A stretch of DNA of 64,000 nucleotides from Syntrophaceae bacterium UBA6087 (GTDB lineage Bacteria; Desulfobacterota; Desulfomonilia; UBA1062): assembly GCA_002448235.1 (NCBI GenBank), contig DIXF01000001.1, positions 124,001 to 188,000 of the forward strand. The letters are read 5' to 3'. This document shows, one piece after another, positions 54,550 through 62,927 of the stretch. Made by a program: the position numbers and the translations under genes. Position 1 is the first letter of the stretch. The number at the start of each line of letters is the position of its first letter. The notes under the pieces are model-generated. The model had not been told where the DNA came from, searched no databases, and saw only the letters and a list, made by a program, of their open reading frames with translations.

Positions 54550-55953
54550 CTAATCCAGCTTTACTTCTGCGGGTTTTTCAAGCTTCTGCTTCTTGATCTT
54601 TTCGACCAGGGTGGTCCGGTTTACGTGCAGGAGTTTTGCCGCGCGGTTTTTGACCCAGTTGCTCTTGGTGAGGGCCTGCATGATGATGCTTTTCTCAAAC
54701 TCGCTCACTGCCGTGGAAAGATCTATCCCTGACTCGGGCAGGTCCAGCCGGGGTACGGTCGATGAAGACCCGGCAGCGCATATCAGAAGCTTTTCGGGGA
54801 GGTCGTTTACGTCTACTTCCGTGCCTTCGCATAAGACCAGCACGCGCTCCACGAGATTCTCCAGCTCGCGGACATTCCCCGGCCATCGGTACTGCATGAG
54901 CACATTCATGGCCCTTTTGGTGAAGCCGGTCACCGCACTGTTCTTTTCTTTGCCGTACTTGCTCATGAAATGCTTTACGAGCAGAGGAATGTCCTCTTTC
55001 CTGTCTCTTAAGGGCGGCAGATTCAGAGGTATGACATTGAGCCGGTAGTAGAGGTCTTCGCGGAACCTGCCTTCGGCAACCTCTTCTTCGAGGTCTTTAT
55101 TGGTGGCCGCGATAATCCGGACATCGGTCTTGATCGACTTGACTCCTCCGACCCTCTCGAACTCCCTTTCCTGCAGGACGCGAAGCAGTTTGACCTGGAG
55201 GTTCGGGCTCATTTCCGATACCTCGTCAAGGAAGATGCTCCCGCTGTGGGCGAGTTCGAAGCGGCCGATCCTGGTCCGGAATGCGCTCGTAAAGGCTCCC
55301 TTCTCATGTCCGAACAGCTCGCTCTCGAGCAGCTCTTCGGGGATTGCCCCGCAGTTGACGGGGACAAAGGGATTCTGCGCCCTCGGGGAATTGTAGTGCA
55401 GGGCACGGGCAACGAGCTCTTTGCCTGTTCCCGACTCGCCGAGGACCAGCACGGTCGAATCCGTGGACGATACCTTGTCGATGAGGCTGAAGACCTTCTG
55501 CATCCTGTCAGAGGTCCCGATGATGTTCTCGAACTTGTACTTCGCCTTGAGCTGCTGCTTGAGGTATGTATTCTCTTCCTGCAGGGCGAGATGGTCCAGG
55601 GCCTTCTTCACTACGACCTTGATCTCGTCGGCCTTGAAAGGCTTGGTGATGTAATCGAAGGCGCCGAGCTTCATGGCATCGACTGCCGTCTTGACGGAGC
55701 CGTACCCCGTGAAGATGATCCCGATGCAGTTCAGCTTGTTCTCCACGAGGTAGCGGATGACGCCAAGCCCGTCGAGCTCGGGCATCTGGAGGTCGGTCAG
55801 CACGACGTGAAACTGGTCCTGTGAAAGCTGGGAGATAGCATCCTTGCCGTTGGAGGACGAGCTTACGTTATAGTCTTCCTGAGAAAGTATCTCAGTGAGA
55901 TAATCCCTGTTCTGCCCTTCGTCATCGACAATAAGTATATTATATGCGCCCAT
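54550..55953 (-). CDS. NtrC-family response regulator with GAFTSA loop
   Basis: This 467-residue protein has an intact receiver (D10, D11, acceptor D54 in TDLQMPELDG, K104), a central AAA+ domain with Walker A GESGTGKE (172-179), and a Fis-type helix-turn-helix (NRAAKLLHVNRTTLVEKIKK). The sigma-54 contact loop reads GAFTSA (219-224) in place of GAFTGA. The cognate kinase is not adjacent. It has its own promoter and terminator, so it is transcribed alone. Confidence 0.92.
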   Translation of the reverse strand: MGAYNILIVDDEGQNRDYLTEILSQEDYNVSSSSNGKDAISQLSQDQFHVVLTDLQMPELDGLGVIRYLVENKLNCIGIIFTGYGSVKTAVDAMKLGAFDYITKPFKADEIKVVVKKALDHLALQEENTYLKQQLKAKYKFENIIGTSDRMQKVFSLIDKVSSTDSTVLVLGESGTGKELVARALHYNSPRAQNPFVPVNCGAIPEELLESELFGHEKGAFTSAFRTRIGRFELAHSGSIFLDEVSEMSPNLQVKLLRVLQEREFERVGGVKSIKTDVRIIAATNKDLEEEVAEGRFREDLYYRLNVIPLNLPPLRDRKEDIPLLVKHFMSKYGKEKNSAVTGFTKRAMNVLMQYRWPGNVRELENLVERVLVLCEGTEVDVNDLPEKLLICAAGSSSTVPRLDLPESGIDLSTAVSEFEKSIIMQALTKSNWVKNRAAKLLHVNRTTLVEKIKKQKLEKPAEVKLD

Positions 55954-55973
55954 ACATGGAATCCTAAGCAGAT

Positions 55974-56002
55974 GCTATAGCACATCCCTCATGGTGCGTC
56001 AA
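55974..56002 (-). promoter_or_regulatory. Predicted sigma-70 promoter of the NtrC-type regulator
   Basis: On the minus strand TTGACG (55997-56002) and TATAGC (55974-55979) are separated by 17 bases, about 20 bases before the start codon. Confidence 0.55.
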
Positions 56003-56055
56003 TATCTAGACGCTCAAGGGAAAACAAAAAAGAAGAGGCGGTTGCGTAAGGGCGT

Positions 56056-56352
56056 CTAACTCTTGCTCTCGTTTACGCGATCTCTCATGTCCTTGCCGGA
56101 TTTGAAGAAGGGGAGCGTCTTTTCTTTGACCTGTATCTTCTCTCCGCTCTTCGGGTTCCTGCCGATGTAGGGCTTATAGTCTCTCATTACGAAGCTGCCG
56201 AATCCGCGAATCTCTACCCGGCGGCTGTTTTTCATTGCATCGACCATGGAATTCAGTATTGTATTTACCATTGCTTCGGCTTTCTTGGGATGGATAGCCA
56301 TACGCATTGACAGCTCTTCTATCAGTTCGGATTTATTCATCTGTACCTCCAC
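56056..56352 (-). CDS. HU/IHF-family DNA-binding protein
   Basis: This 98-residue nucleoid protein has the family body and the beta-arm region with RRVEIRGFGSFVMRDYKPYIGRNPKSGEKI. HU and IHF bend DNA and help sigma-54 activators contact promoters, which may matter given the neighbours. The RRVEIRGFGSF segment is slightly IHF-beta-like, but HU versus IHF cannot be decided safely. Confidence 0.9.
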   Translation of the reverse strand: MEVQMNKSELIEELSMRMAIHPKKAEAMVNTILNSMVDAMKNSRRVEIRGFGSFVMRDYKPYIGRNPKSGEKIQVKEKTLPFFKSGKDMRDRVNESKS

Positions 56353-56371
56353 ACATTAGGTTACATAATTA

Positions 56372-56399
56372 AATATAGGGGGTTGTGGAACTATGTCAA
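56372..56399 (-). promoter_or_regulatory. Predicted sigma-70 promoter of the HU/IHF gene
   Basis: On the minus strand a perfect TTGACA (56394-56399) and TATATT (56372-56377) are separated by 16 bases, just before a GGAGG site and the start. Confidence 0.7.
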
Positions 56400-56410
56400 G
56401 GTTTTTTATG

Positions 56411-57127
56411 CTATTTTAATGTCTTATGAAGTTTTTCGATTTCGGGTTTCGACAGTTTTCTTACCTCGCCGGGTGCCATTCCTCCCACGGTAATGGGACC
56501 CACCGAAACGCGTTTGATGGAAACCACCTCTAAACCTACTGCTTTAGCCATTCTCTTGATCTGGTTCTTGAGCCCCTGGCGCAAGGTGATCTTTATCAGG
56601 GAACCGTTGTCCCGATGCCTTAAAAGATCTATTTGTGCGGGCCGCGTCTTTTTCCCGTCAAGGGTGACGCCCTCGGACATCATATCAAGCTGTTCGGGCG
56701 TTGCCTTGGGTAAAAGTGAAACGATATAGGTCTTGGGTACATTGTGGGAAGGGTGGTGCAGGGTATGCGCCAAATGACCGTCATTCGTCAGGAGGAGCAG
56801 CCCCTCGGCGTCAAAATCGAGCCTTCCGATCGGGAAGACCCCGTCATACTGTATCGGGATGAGATCCTTGATGCACTGCCTGCCTTCTGGGTCGTGCAGC
56901 GTGGTGACGACATTCCTGGGCTTGTACGCGGCCAGATATACAAGCTCCTGGGGCCTTACCTCACGGCCGTCTATGGTTATCGTGTCGCGGTCGGGATCGA
57001 CGGTGCCTCCCAGCAAGGCCGTGCGGCCGTTCAGGCCGACCCGGCCGTCGCGGAGGAGCTCATCGGCCTTCCTGCGGGATATGGCCCCGGTAGAGGCGAT
57101 ATATCTGTTGATGCGTACCTTTGACAT
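56411..57127 (-). CDS. rluB: 23S rRNA pseudouridine synthase, RluB/RsuA family
   Basis: This 238-residue enzyme isomerises a uridine in rRNA. It has an N-terminal S4 RNA-binding domain (about 4-60) and the catalytic domain with GRLDFDAEGLLLLTNDG, where the Asp after RL is the nucleophile. RluB, RluE, RluF and RsuA share these features; RluB (23S position 2605) is the commonest assignment for an S4-containing protein of this size, but RsuA is possible. Confidence 0.85.
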   Translation of the reverse strand: MSKVRINRYIASTGAISRRKADELLRDGRVGLNGRTALLGGTVDPDRDTITIDGREVRPQELVYLAAYKPRNVVTTLHDPEGRQCIKDLIPIQYDGVFPIGRLDFDAEGLLLLTNDGHLAHTLHHPSHNVPKTYIVSLLPKATPEQLDMMSEGVTLDGKKTRPAQIDLLRHRDNGSLIKITLRQGLKNQIKRMAKAVGLEVVSIKRVSVGPITVGGMAPGEVRKLSKPEIEKLHKTLK

Positions 57128-57255
57128 AGAAAGCTACTATATACAGGTTTTTGTCTCCGTGTCTAATGCTGCTGTATCCGGGATATCCGTGTATAGCCCC
57201 ATGTCGGCGGGTGAGATGAACGGCGGGCCGGGAGGAAAGGGTTTGGGGAAGGCGA

Positions 57256-57735
57256 TCAGTCGAGCTGCTCTTTGCACAGCTCGCATCGCTCGAAACAAAA
57301 CGGCTCGGTGTCGTCGTATACAATGAGACCTACTTCATTCTGCACCCCGTATTCGAGGATGCATCTGCTGCAGAAAAGACGGCCCAGGGTATCGACATAT
57401 CCGATGATGTTGCGGTCTTTGGTATCTTTTGTGACGCTCGAATATTTATATTCGCTGATGATTCCCAGAGATCCGCACTCCGGGCATTCGTATCCCTGTT
57501 CGGAATCCCAGAAGGTTTCTTTACAGGACGTGTTCGGGCAGTAATAAGTCGCTACCCGCTTCCTGCTTTTTTCGAACATCCCCTGGATGATTTCTTTATA
57601 GAGCCCGGGAAGCTTTGTCTTATGTGTACGAAAGTCCTGAATCGCATTCTGAACGGTTTCAGAAGGTGTATATTCCTCAACGCCCTCTTCATGCCGGACT
57701 TCAAATTCCGGCTTTCCATTAGTCTTTTTCGTCAT
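57256..57735 (-). CDS. Unrecognised Cys-rich zinc-ribbon protein
   Basis: This 159-residue protein was not recognised. The first 60 residues are acidic and helical. The rest has cysteines in CPNTSC, CPEC, CSRC and CFERCELC arrangements, suggesting two zinc ribbons or one four-cysteine site plus another. GGGAAGGGAGTG before the ATG supports translation. The neighbours are a pseudouridine synthase and sfsA, which gives no clear functional clue. Confidence 0.65.
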   Translation of the reverse strand: MTKKTNGKPEFEVRHEEGVEEYTPSETVQNAIQDFRTHKTKLPGLYKEIIQGMFEKSRKRVATYYCPNTSCKETFWDSEQGYECPECGSLGIISEYKYSSVTKDTKDRNIIGYVDTLGRLFCSRCILEYGVQNEVGLIVYDDTEPFCFERCELCKEQLD

Positions 57736-57824
57736 ATACTCACTCCCTTCCCCCTAAATCCTTGAATAAGGTCGGCATGGCCCGATTTCAATTCCTGCCT
57801 GGCCGGGTCCACGGCCGAGTGGCT

Positions 57825-58568
57825 TCAGGCCAGCGACAGGGGAACGCGGCAGCCCATCGCCATGCCGGAGGCAGTGATGGAGGTGGAGTATATCAGGACC
57901 TCGATACCGCCGGCATATGCCTTTCTCAGCTCACTGCCCCATCGGGGATCGATATGATCCGCGGGCCGGAACTGGTGTGCATCCATGCGCTGGATCAGGA
58001 TCAAAAGGACCGAGCGGCAGCCCTGAGCGAGCACCTCCTGGAGATCCACAAGATGCTTCAGACCTCTTGAACTTACGGCATCCGGAAACATGGCGGTCCC
58101 GTCCTGGACATAGGTGCAGCTCTTGACCTCTACGAAACACTTCTGAACGCCCTCACCACTCAGGAGAAGATCAAGTCGGGATTTCTTGCCCCAGGGGACT
58201 TCCTTCCTGACTTCCGAATATCCGGCGAGCTCCGGGATCAGCCCTTTGCGAACGGCAGAGCTTGCAGCCTCGTTGGCCCTCAGGGTATTCACGACGACAG
58301 GGCTTGAGGGCATCTCGATAATTTCCCAGGTATGGATAAGCTTTCTTGCAGGGTTGGACGAGCGCGACATCAGGACCCTGCATCCGGGCTGAGAGCATTC
58401 CAGCATCCGTCCGGAATTGGGGCAGTGCACGGTGATGGTCCCTCCTGAAGGAAGCTCGATATCGGCCAGAAAGCGCTTGTATCGTCTGATGAGGGTGCCG
58501 GATTCGAGCTCCGGCCACTGGATGATAGTATCCGGCATCCGTTGTTTTTTCACCGCGGAGCTCCTCAC
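57825..58568 (-). CDS. sfsA: DNA-binding protein SfsA
   Basis: SfsA is a family of DNA-binding, putatively nuclease-like proteins first linked to sugar fermentation in E. coli. The 247-residue product has YKRFLADIELPSGGTITVHC, NSGRM, VPWGKKSRLDLLL and the core VEVKSCTY with FPDAVSSRGLKHL, as in the family. AGGAG lies 6 bases before the GTG at 58568, supporting it over the ATG at 58538. Confidence 0.92.
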   Translation of the reverse strand: MRSSAVKKQRMPDTIIQWPELESGTLIRRYKRFLADIELPSGGTITVHCPNSGRMLECSQPGCRVLMSRSSNPARKLIHTWEIIEMPSSPVVVNTLRANEAASSAVRKGLIPELAGYSEVRKEVPWGKKSRLDLLLSGEGVQKCFVEVKSCTYVQDGTAMFPDAVSSRGLKHLVDLQEVLAQGCRSVLLILIQRMDAHQFRPADHIDPRWGSELRKAYAGGIEVLIYSTSITASGMAMGCRVPLSLA

Positions 58569-58611
58569 TCCCTACTCCTTTCCGACCGGGAGTATGCTAA
58601 AACGCCCTTTT

Positions 58612-59889
58612 TTAGAGAACCTCGTTCAGACGTTTGATGGCGCAGAATTTGCCGCACATGGTGCATACATCGTCCTTGCCGATCTCGCTGGACTCTCTCA
58701 AACTTTTTGCCTTGTCGGGATCGAGGCAGCACTTTATCTGGCTTTCCCAGTCCAGTTTCTTTCGCGCGTTTGCCATCTCGCATTCCTTTTCCTGTGCGTA
58801 CTTCATGCCCTTGGCAAGGTCTGCTGCATGGGCGGCGATCCGGGAAGCGACCACGCCCTCGATGACGTGCTCCACGGTGGGAAGCCTCAAGTGCTCGGCC
58901 GGGGTGACATAGCAGAGGAAATCCGCGCCGAAGTATGCCGCGAGCGCCCCGCCGATAGCGCCTGCAATATGGTCGTATCCTGCCGCGCAGTCGGTCACGA
59001 GGGGTCCGAGCACGTAGAAGGGAGCCCCCTTGCACAGGGACTTCTGAATGCGGATGTTCTCCTGGACCATATGGAGAGGCACATGCCCCGGGCCTTCGAT
59101 GAGCACCTGGACGCCCTTGTCCCAGGCGCGCTGGGCGAGCTCGGCAAGGGTGACCAGTTCGGTTATCTGCGCGCGGTCGGTTGCGTCGCCCGTTGCGCCG
59201 GGGCGCATCCCGTCGCCGAGCGAGATGGTGATGTCGTACTCCGCCATGATGTCCAGAATCTCGTCGTAATGCTCGAACAAAGGCGATTCCTTGCCGTTCT
59301 TCTTCATCCACGACACGAGGAAGGACCCGCCCCGGCTCACCACATTGAGCAGGCGCTTCTGCGATTCGAGGGCCCTAAGGGCCTGCAGGTTGACGCCCGA
59401 GTGGATGGTCATGAAGTCGACGCCTTCTTCCGCCTGGTTCCGGACGGTTCTGAGAAAATCATCGATGGTCATGTCCGTGATGTCTCTGCAATTGGAGCTG
59501 AGCTCGAAGGCCGTCTGGTAGATCGGCACCGTGCCGATCATCACGGGGGATTCCCTGACGATCTCCCTGCGTATAGAGATGAGCTCGGCGCCGAGCGAAA
59601 GGTCCATCACCGCATCTGCGCCGTAGTGAACCGCTGCGCGGAGCTTCTCGATCTCTTCTGCGGTGTCCATGTGGTAGGGTGACGAGCCGATGTTTGCGTT
59701 GATCTTGGTGCGGAGCCCTTTCCCGATGCCCCGCACGTTCGGGAAGGATCTCCCCGAGTTTTTCGGTATGGCGATGGTCCCTTCGGCAACACCCGACCGG
59801 ATAATCTCCGGGTCGAGCCCCTCGTACAGGGCAACGGCTTCCATTTCCGGGGTGATCGTTCCGTTCAGAGCGTCTTGTCGCTGCGTCAT
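58612..59889 (-). CDS. thiC: Phosphomethylpyrimidine synthase ThiC
   Basis: ThiC is a radical SAM enzyme that rearranges aminoimidazole ribotide to HMP phosphate for thiamine. The product is 425 residues. The cluster motif is at the C-terminus, CTMCGKFC, as usual in this family. MTIHSGVNLQAL and EGPGHVPLHMVQENIRIQK are visible core motifs. GGAGAG precedes the ATG at 59889, which overlaps the thiE stop (ATGA). It is co-transcribed with thiE behind a TPP riboswitch. Confidence 0.96.
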   Translation of the reverse strand: MTQRQDALNGTITPEMEAVALYEGLDPEIIRSGVAEGTIAIPKNSGRSFPNVRGIGKGLRTKINANIGSSPYHMDTAEEIEKLRAAVHYGADAVMDLSLGAELISIRREIVRESPVMIGTVPIYQTAFELSSNCRDITDMTIDDFLRTVRNQAEEGVDFMTIHSGVNLQALRALESQKRLLNVVSRGGSFLVSWMKKNGKESPLFEHYDEILDIMAEYDITISLGDGMRPGATGDATDRAQITELVTLAELAQRAWDKGVQVLIEGPGHVPLHMVQENIRIQKSLCKGAPFYVLGPLVTDCAAGYDHIAGAIGGALAAYFGADFLCYVTPAEHLRLPTVEHVIEGVVASRIAAHAADLAKGMKYAQEKECEMANARKKLDWESQIKCCLDPDKAKSLRESSEIGKDDVCTMCGKFCAIKRLNEVL

Positions 59890-60905
59890 AATATCTCTCC
59901 AATCCTTGTGTGTATGGCTCTCATTTCTGCTGAAGGGTCCGGGGACATGGCGACGGCCCCGATGCATGCGACATTCCGGCACGGAATACCGGCGAACCCC
60001 TCGATCCGTTCGCGGGTGATCCCTCCTATGGCCACGACCGGGTGTTTCGACCGGCCGACCGCCGCCCGAAGAGTCTCCACCCCGGTGACCGGGTCCGGAT
60101 CCTCCTTCGAGAAGGGGGTGAACACCGGGCCGAACCCGATGTAATCGACCGGCTCGGACCCTGCCTGCTCGACCTGGTCGAGGGTGTGGGTGGACAGGCC
60201 GATCAGCAGCCGGCCGCCTGCAAGCCTGCGCGCCTCCTTAGGCGGTATGTCGCCCTGTCCGAGGTGGACGCCGTCGGCATGCGCCAGGAGCGCGATGTCC
60301 ACGCGGTCATTAACGATGAACAGGGTTTCGGATCCCTTCGTGATCTCCCGGAGCGTGCACGCAAGCTCCAGAAATATTTTTGAATCGGTGCCCTTATACC
60401 GGAGCTGCAGGGCCGGTATCTTCTCCGCAACGGCCATCTCGGCCATCCTCCCGTACCCGGAAGGCGGATCGGTCAGAATGAGATAAAGGCCTTTGGGCAG
60501 AGTCTTTTTCCCCATGAGCTCCATATCGCGCTCGATCTGGTAGCAGGCGTACCGTATCTCTTTCATGATGCGGGAAGCGGCGAGAGAATGGAGCTTCATC
60601 ATTTCCTCCAGGACGCGCAGTGCCTCCTGAACCCGCTTCATGTTCGATCTGAAGATATCCTTCAGAGACGATCTCTTGTCTTCAAGCGCGCCCTTCGCAT
60701 CGAACCCCACATCGGCCGATGCATCCCGGGAGGCTATGAAAGGGCCGGAATCCACAGCGGAGGCGAGCCGGTGCCGCATGCTTTTCAGCTTCTGCTGCAT
60801 GCGGGAATCATCGAGGCCGTACCGGAAGATATCCTCTACTACGCGCAACCCTTCGGTTGCACGGTTGAGGTTGGCATCAATGATTCTTTCACTGTCTCTG
60901 TCCAT
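59886..60905 (-). CDS. thiE: ThiD2-ThiE fusion: thiamine phosphate synthase
   Basis: This 339-residue protein joins a helical N-terminal domain (about 1-140), with ERIIDANLNRATEGLRVVED and MKRVQEALRVLEEMMKL typical of the ThiD2 family, to a ThiE beta/alpha barrel (about 145-339) with LQLRYKGTD, VNDRVDIALLAHADGVHLGQ and GFGPVFTPFSK. ThiE couples the pyrimidine and thiazole phosphates to thiamine phosphate. ThiD2 is thought to phosphorylate the pyrimidine. The start is uncertain: ATG at 60905 was chosen; the frame stays open to 61031 but that includes the attenuator. Confidence 0.92.
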   Translation of the reverse strand: MDRDSERIIDANLNRATEGLRVVEDIFRYGLDDSRMQQKLKSMRHRLASAVDSGPFIASRDASADVGFDAKGALEDKRSSLKDIFRSNMKRVQEALRVLEEMMKLHSLAASRIMKEIRYACYQIERDMELMGKKTLPKGLYLILTDPPSGYGRMAEMAVAEKIPALQLRYKGTDSKIFLELACTLREITKGSETLFIVNDRVDIALLAHADGVHLGQGDIPPKEARRLAGGRLLIGLSTHTLDQVEQAGSEPVDYIGFGPVFTPFSKEDPDPVTGVETLRAAVGRSKHPVVAIGGITRERIEGFAGIPCRNVACIGAVAMSPDPSAEMRAIHTRIGEIL

Positions 60906-60977
60906 AGTATGAGCGTTTATTCCTGAGTGATGCATCACGGGATAAAAAGGAGCTCCCTTTGCCTTGCCATCCTTTGC

Positions 60978-61016
60978 AAAAAGAGCCGTCCCTTTTATGC
61001 AAAGGAGACGGCTCTT
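60978..61016 (-). terminator. Intrinsic terminator of the TPP riboswitch (attenuator)
   Basis: On the minus strand AAGAGCCGTC and GACGGCTCTT (61007-61016 and 60981-60990) pair around a 16-base loop and are followed by five T. It lies between the riboswitch and thiE, as expected for transcription attenuation by TPP. Confidence 0.85.
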
Positions 61017-61040
61017 TGAAGTTCCTTTCAAACGACTCGT

Positions 61041-61130
61041 GAATGCACCTTCTGTCTCCCTTCGCCGGCATTATCCGGATCAGGTTCGATGGGTATGATC
61101 TCAGGCTCTTCAAAATGAACCACCCCATAT
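61041..61130 (-). promoter_or_regulatory. TPP riboswitch (THI element)
   Basis: The minus-strand RNA contains the conserved core CTGAGATCATACCC, GAACCTGATCCGGATAATGC and CGGCGAAGGGA of the thiamine pyrophosphate aptamer. It precedes thiE-thiC and a terminator. Ligand binding should favour termination and lower thiamine synthesis. Confidence 0.95.
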
Positions 61131-61144
61131 AAAAGAGCCCTGTT

Positions 61145-61173
61145 TTTATATACCAGCACCCGGGGGCAGTCAA
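61145..61173 (-). promoter_or_regulatory. Predicted sigma-70 promoter of the thiamine operon
   Basis: On the minus strand TTGACT (61168-61173) and TATAAA (61145-61150) have a 17-base spacer just upstream of the riboswitch. Confidence 0.75.
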
Positions 61174-61300
61174 GGAACAATCAGGTTATCCGTCAGCTGC
61201 CGAAGAGCGGTACAAAAAAAAGAATTATGGTTAAAAAGGGACCAGACGTCTGCGGTAAAATTTTGACACCGCCGCAGCCATGCGGTATAAGGCGCGCATA

Positions 61301-61915
61301 ATGAATACATACATTCAACAACTCATCCTCCTCATCGTGCCGGTGCTCTTTTCCATCACCGTTCATGAGGTCAGCCACGGATATGTCGCCTACCGGTTGG
61401 GTGACCCCACAGCAAAGAACGCGGGAAGGCTTACGCTCAATCCCATCAAGCACATCGATATCGTAGGGCTCCTTGTCCTTGTTATCACCCGGATGATCGG
61501 CTGGGCCAAGCCGGTGCCGGTAGATCACCGGTATTTCAAGAACCCGAGAAAGGACATGATGCTGGTTTCCCTGGCAGGACCTGCCTCAAACCTTATGCTC
61601 GCAGTAGCCTTCGCCCTCGCGTACAAGGTGTTCGGCGGCATGCTCATGACGGCGTACCTCTACCCCCTGAGCCTCATGCTCCAGATCATGATCAGCATCA
61701 ATGTGGGGCTGGCGATCTTCAATCTTATCCCCATCCCGCCCCTTGACGGGAGCCATATCATGGAAGGGCTTCTCCCTCCTGAGATGGCACGGGAGTATTC
61801 CAAGATAGCGCCGTACGGGTTCATGATCCTGCTGATCCTGATATTCACCCGGGTCGTAGATTTCGTGATCTTCCCGATCATCAGGGTAATAGCCAATCTT
61901 TTATTAAGTTTATAG
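61301..61915 (+). CDS. Site-2 protease family (M50B) membrane metalloprotease
   Basis: This 204-residue protein has about five to six membrane helices and two zinc-site motifs: HEVSH (HExxH) in the first helix and the downstream NLIPIPPLDGS motif. Proteins of this family cleave membrane-embedded substrates such as anti-sigma factors, but this short PDZ-less type has no assigned substrate. The frame opens at 61280, but the ATG at 61301, preceded by AAGGCG, gives a better start. It is upstream of trpS. Confidence 0.88.
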   Translation: MNTYIQQLILLIVPVLFSITVHEVSHGYVAYRLGDPTAKNAGRLTLNPIKHIDIVGLLVLVITRMIGWAKPVPVDHRYFKNPRKDMMLVSLAGPASNLMLAVAFALAYKVFGGMLMTAYLYPLSLMLQIMISINVGLAIFNLIPIPPLDGSHIMEGLLPPEMAREYSKIAPYGFMILLILIFTRVVDFVIFPIIRVIANLLLSL

Positions 61916-61926
61916 CGAGGAATCCT

Positions 61927-62919
61927 ATGGAGAGGAAGCGCATCGTATCCGGCATCAGACCGACAGGAGATCTTCATGTCGGGCATTACCTAGGCGTATT
62001 GAAAAACTGGGTGGAACTCCAGAAAGAGTATACGTGCTTCTACTTTATTGCAGACTGGCACGCCCTGACCACTGAATACCGTGACCCGTCCATTATCCGG
62101 GACAGCGCCCGCGATGTGGTCGCCATATGGCTGAGCGTGGGCATCGACCCGAATGAATCGGTGATATTCAGGCAGTCGGACATCAGGAACCACGCAGAGC
62201 TTTTCGTCCTTCTGTCCATGATCACGCCGCTGTCCTGGCTGGAGAGGAACCCTACCTACAAGGAATTGAAAGAGGAGCTCAAAGAGAAGGACTTGAGCAA
62301 TTTCGGGTTCCTGGGATACCCCGTGCTCCAGGCGGCGGACATTGTCATGTACCATGCGGACAGAGTGCCTGTCGGCGAAGACCAGCTTCCTCATCTGGAG
62401 CTCACCCGGGAGATCGTGAGGAGGTTCAATTTCATCTATGGGGGCGAAATCCTCAAGGAGCCGAAGGAGATCCTCACCGAGGCGGCCAGGGTCTTAGGCA
62501 TCGACGGCAGGAAGATGTCCAAGTCGTACAACAACGCCATCTTCGTCTATGAAACAAAAGAGAGCCTTAAATCAAAGGTCATGCAGATGCTCACGGATGC
62601 AAAGCGCATGCGGAAGAAAGACCCCGGCGAGCCGGGCGACTGCAACCTCTACCCCCTGCACGAATACTTCACGGATGAGGAGAAGCGGTCCGAGATCCGC
62701 ACAGGGTGCCGGAGCGCCGGACTCGGGTGCGTCGAGTGCAAGCAGATCCTGATGGAGAATCTGATAAAAGAATTTGAACCCATCTGGGAAAAGATAGCAT
62801 ATTATCGAGGAAACATGTCGCTGATCGACGAGGTCTTGCGCGAAGGCAACCTCAAGGCCGCCCGCGAGTCGGAAGAGACCATGGAAAAGGTCCGGTCGGT
62901 TATGAAGCTGGCGCATTAG
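61927..62919 (+). CDS. trpS: Tryptophan--tRNA ligase
   Basis: This class I aminoacyl-tRNA synthetase charges tRNA-Trp. The 330-residue product has the HIGH-like motif HVGHYLG and KMSKS in GRKMSKSYNNA. The canonical SGIRPTGDLHVGH start and EDQLPHLELTREI motif are present. GAGGA lies just before the ATG. Confidence 0.96.
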   Translation: MERKRIVSGIRPTGDLHVGHYLGVLKNWVELQKEYTCFYFIADWHALTTEYRDPSIIRDSARDVVAIWLSVGIDPNESVIFRQSDIRNHAELFVLLSMITPLSWLERNPTYKELKEELKEKDLSNFGFLGYPVLQAADIVMYHADRVPVGEDQLPHLELTREIVRRFNFIYGGEILKEPKEILTEAARVLGIDGRKMSKSYNNAIFVYETKESLKSKVMQMLTDAKRMRKKDPGEPGDCNLYPLHEYFTDEEKRSEIRTGCRSAGLGCVECKQILMENLIKEFEPIWEKIAYYRGNMSLIDEVLREGNLKAARESEETMEKVRSVMKLAH

Positions 62920-62927
62920 GAGAGCAG

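Noticed and set aside
57762..58070. Open frame and small hairpin around the sfsA 3' end
   Set aside because: The frame is antisense to sfsA and the hairpin has no T-run, so neither a gene nor a terminator is supported.
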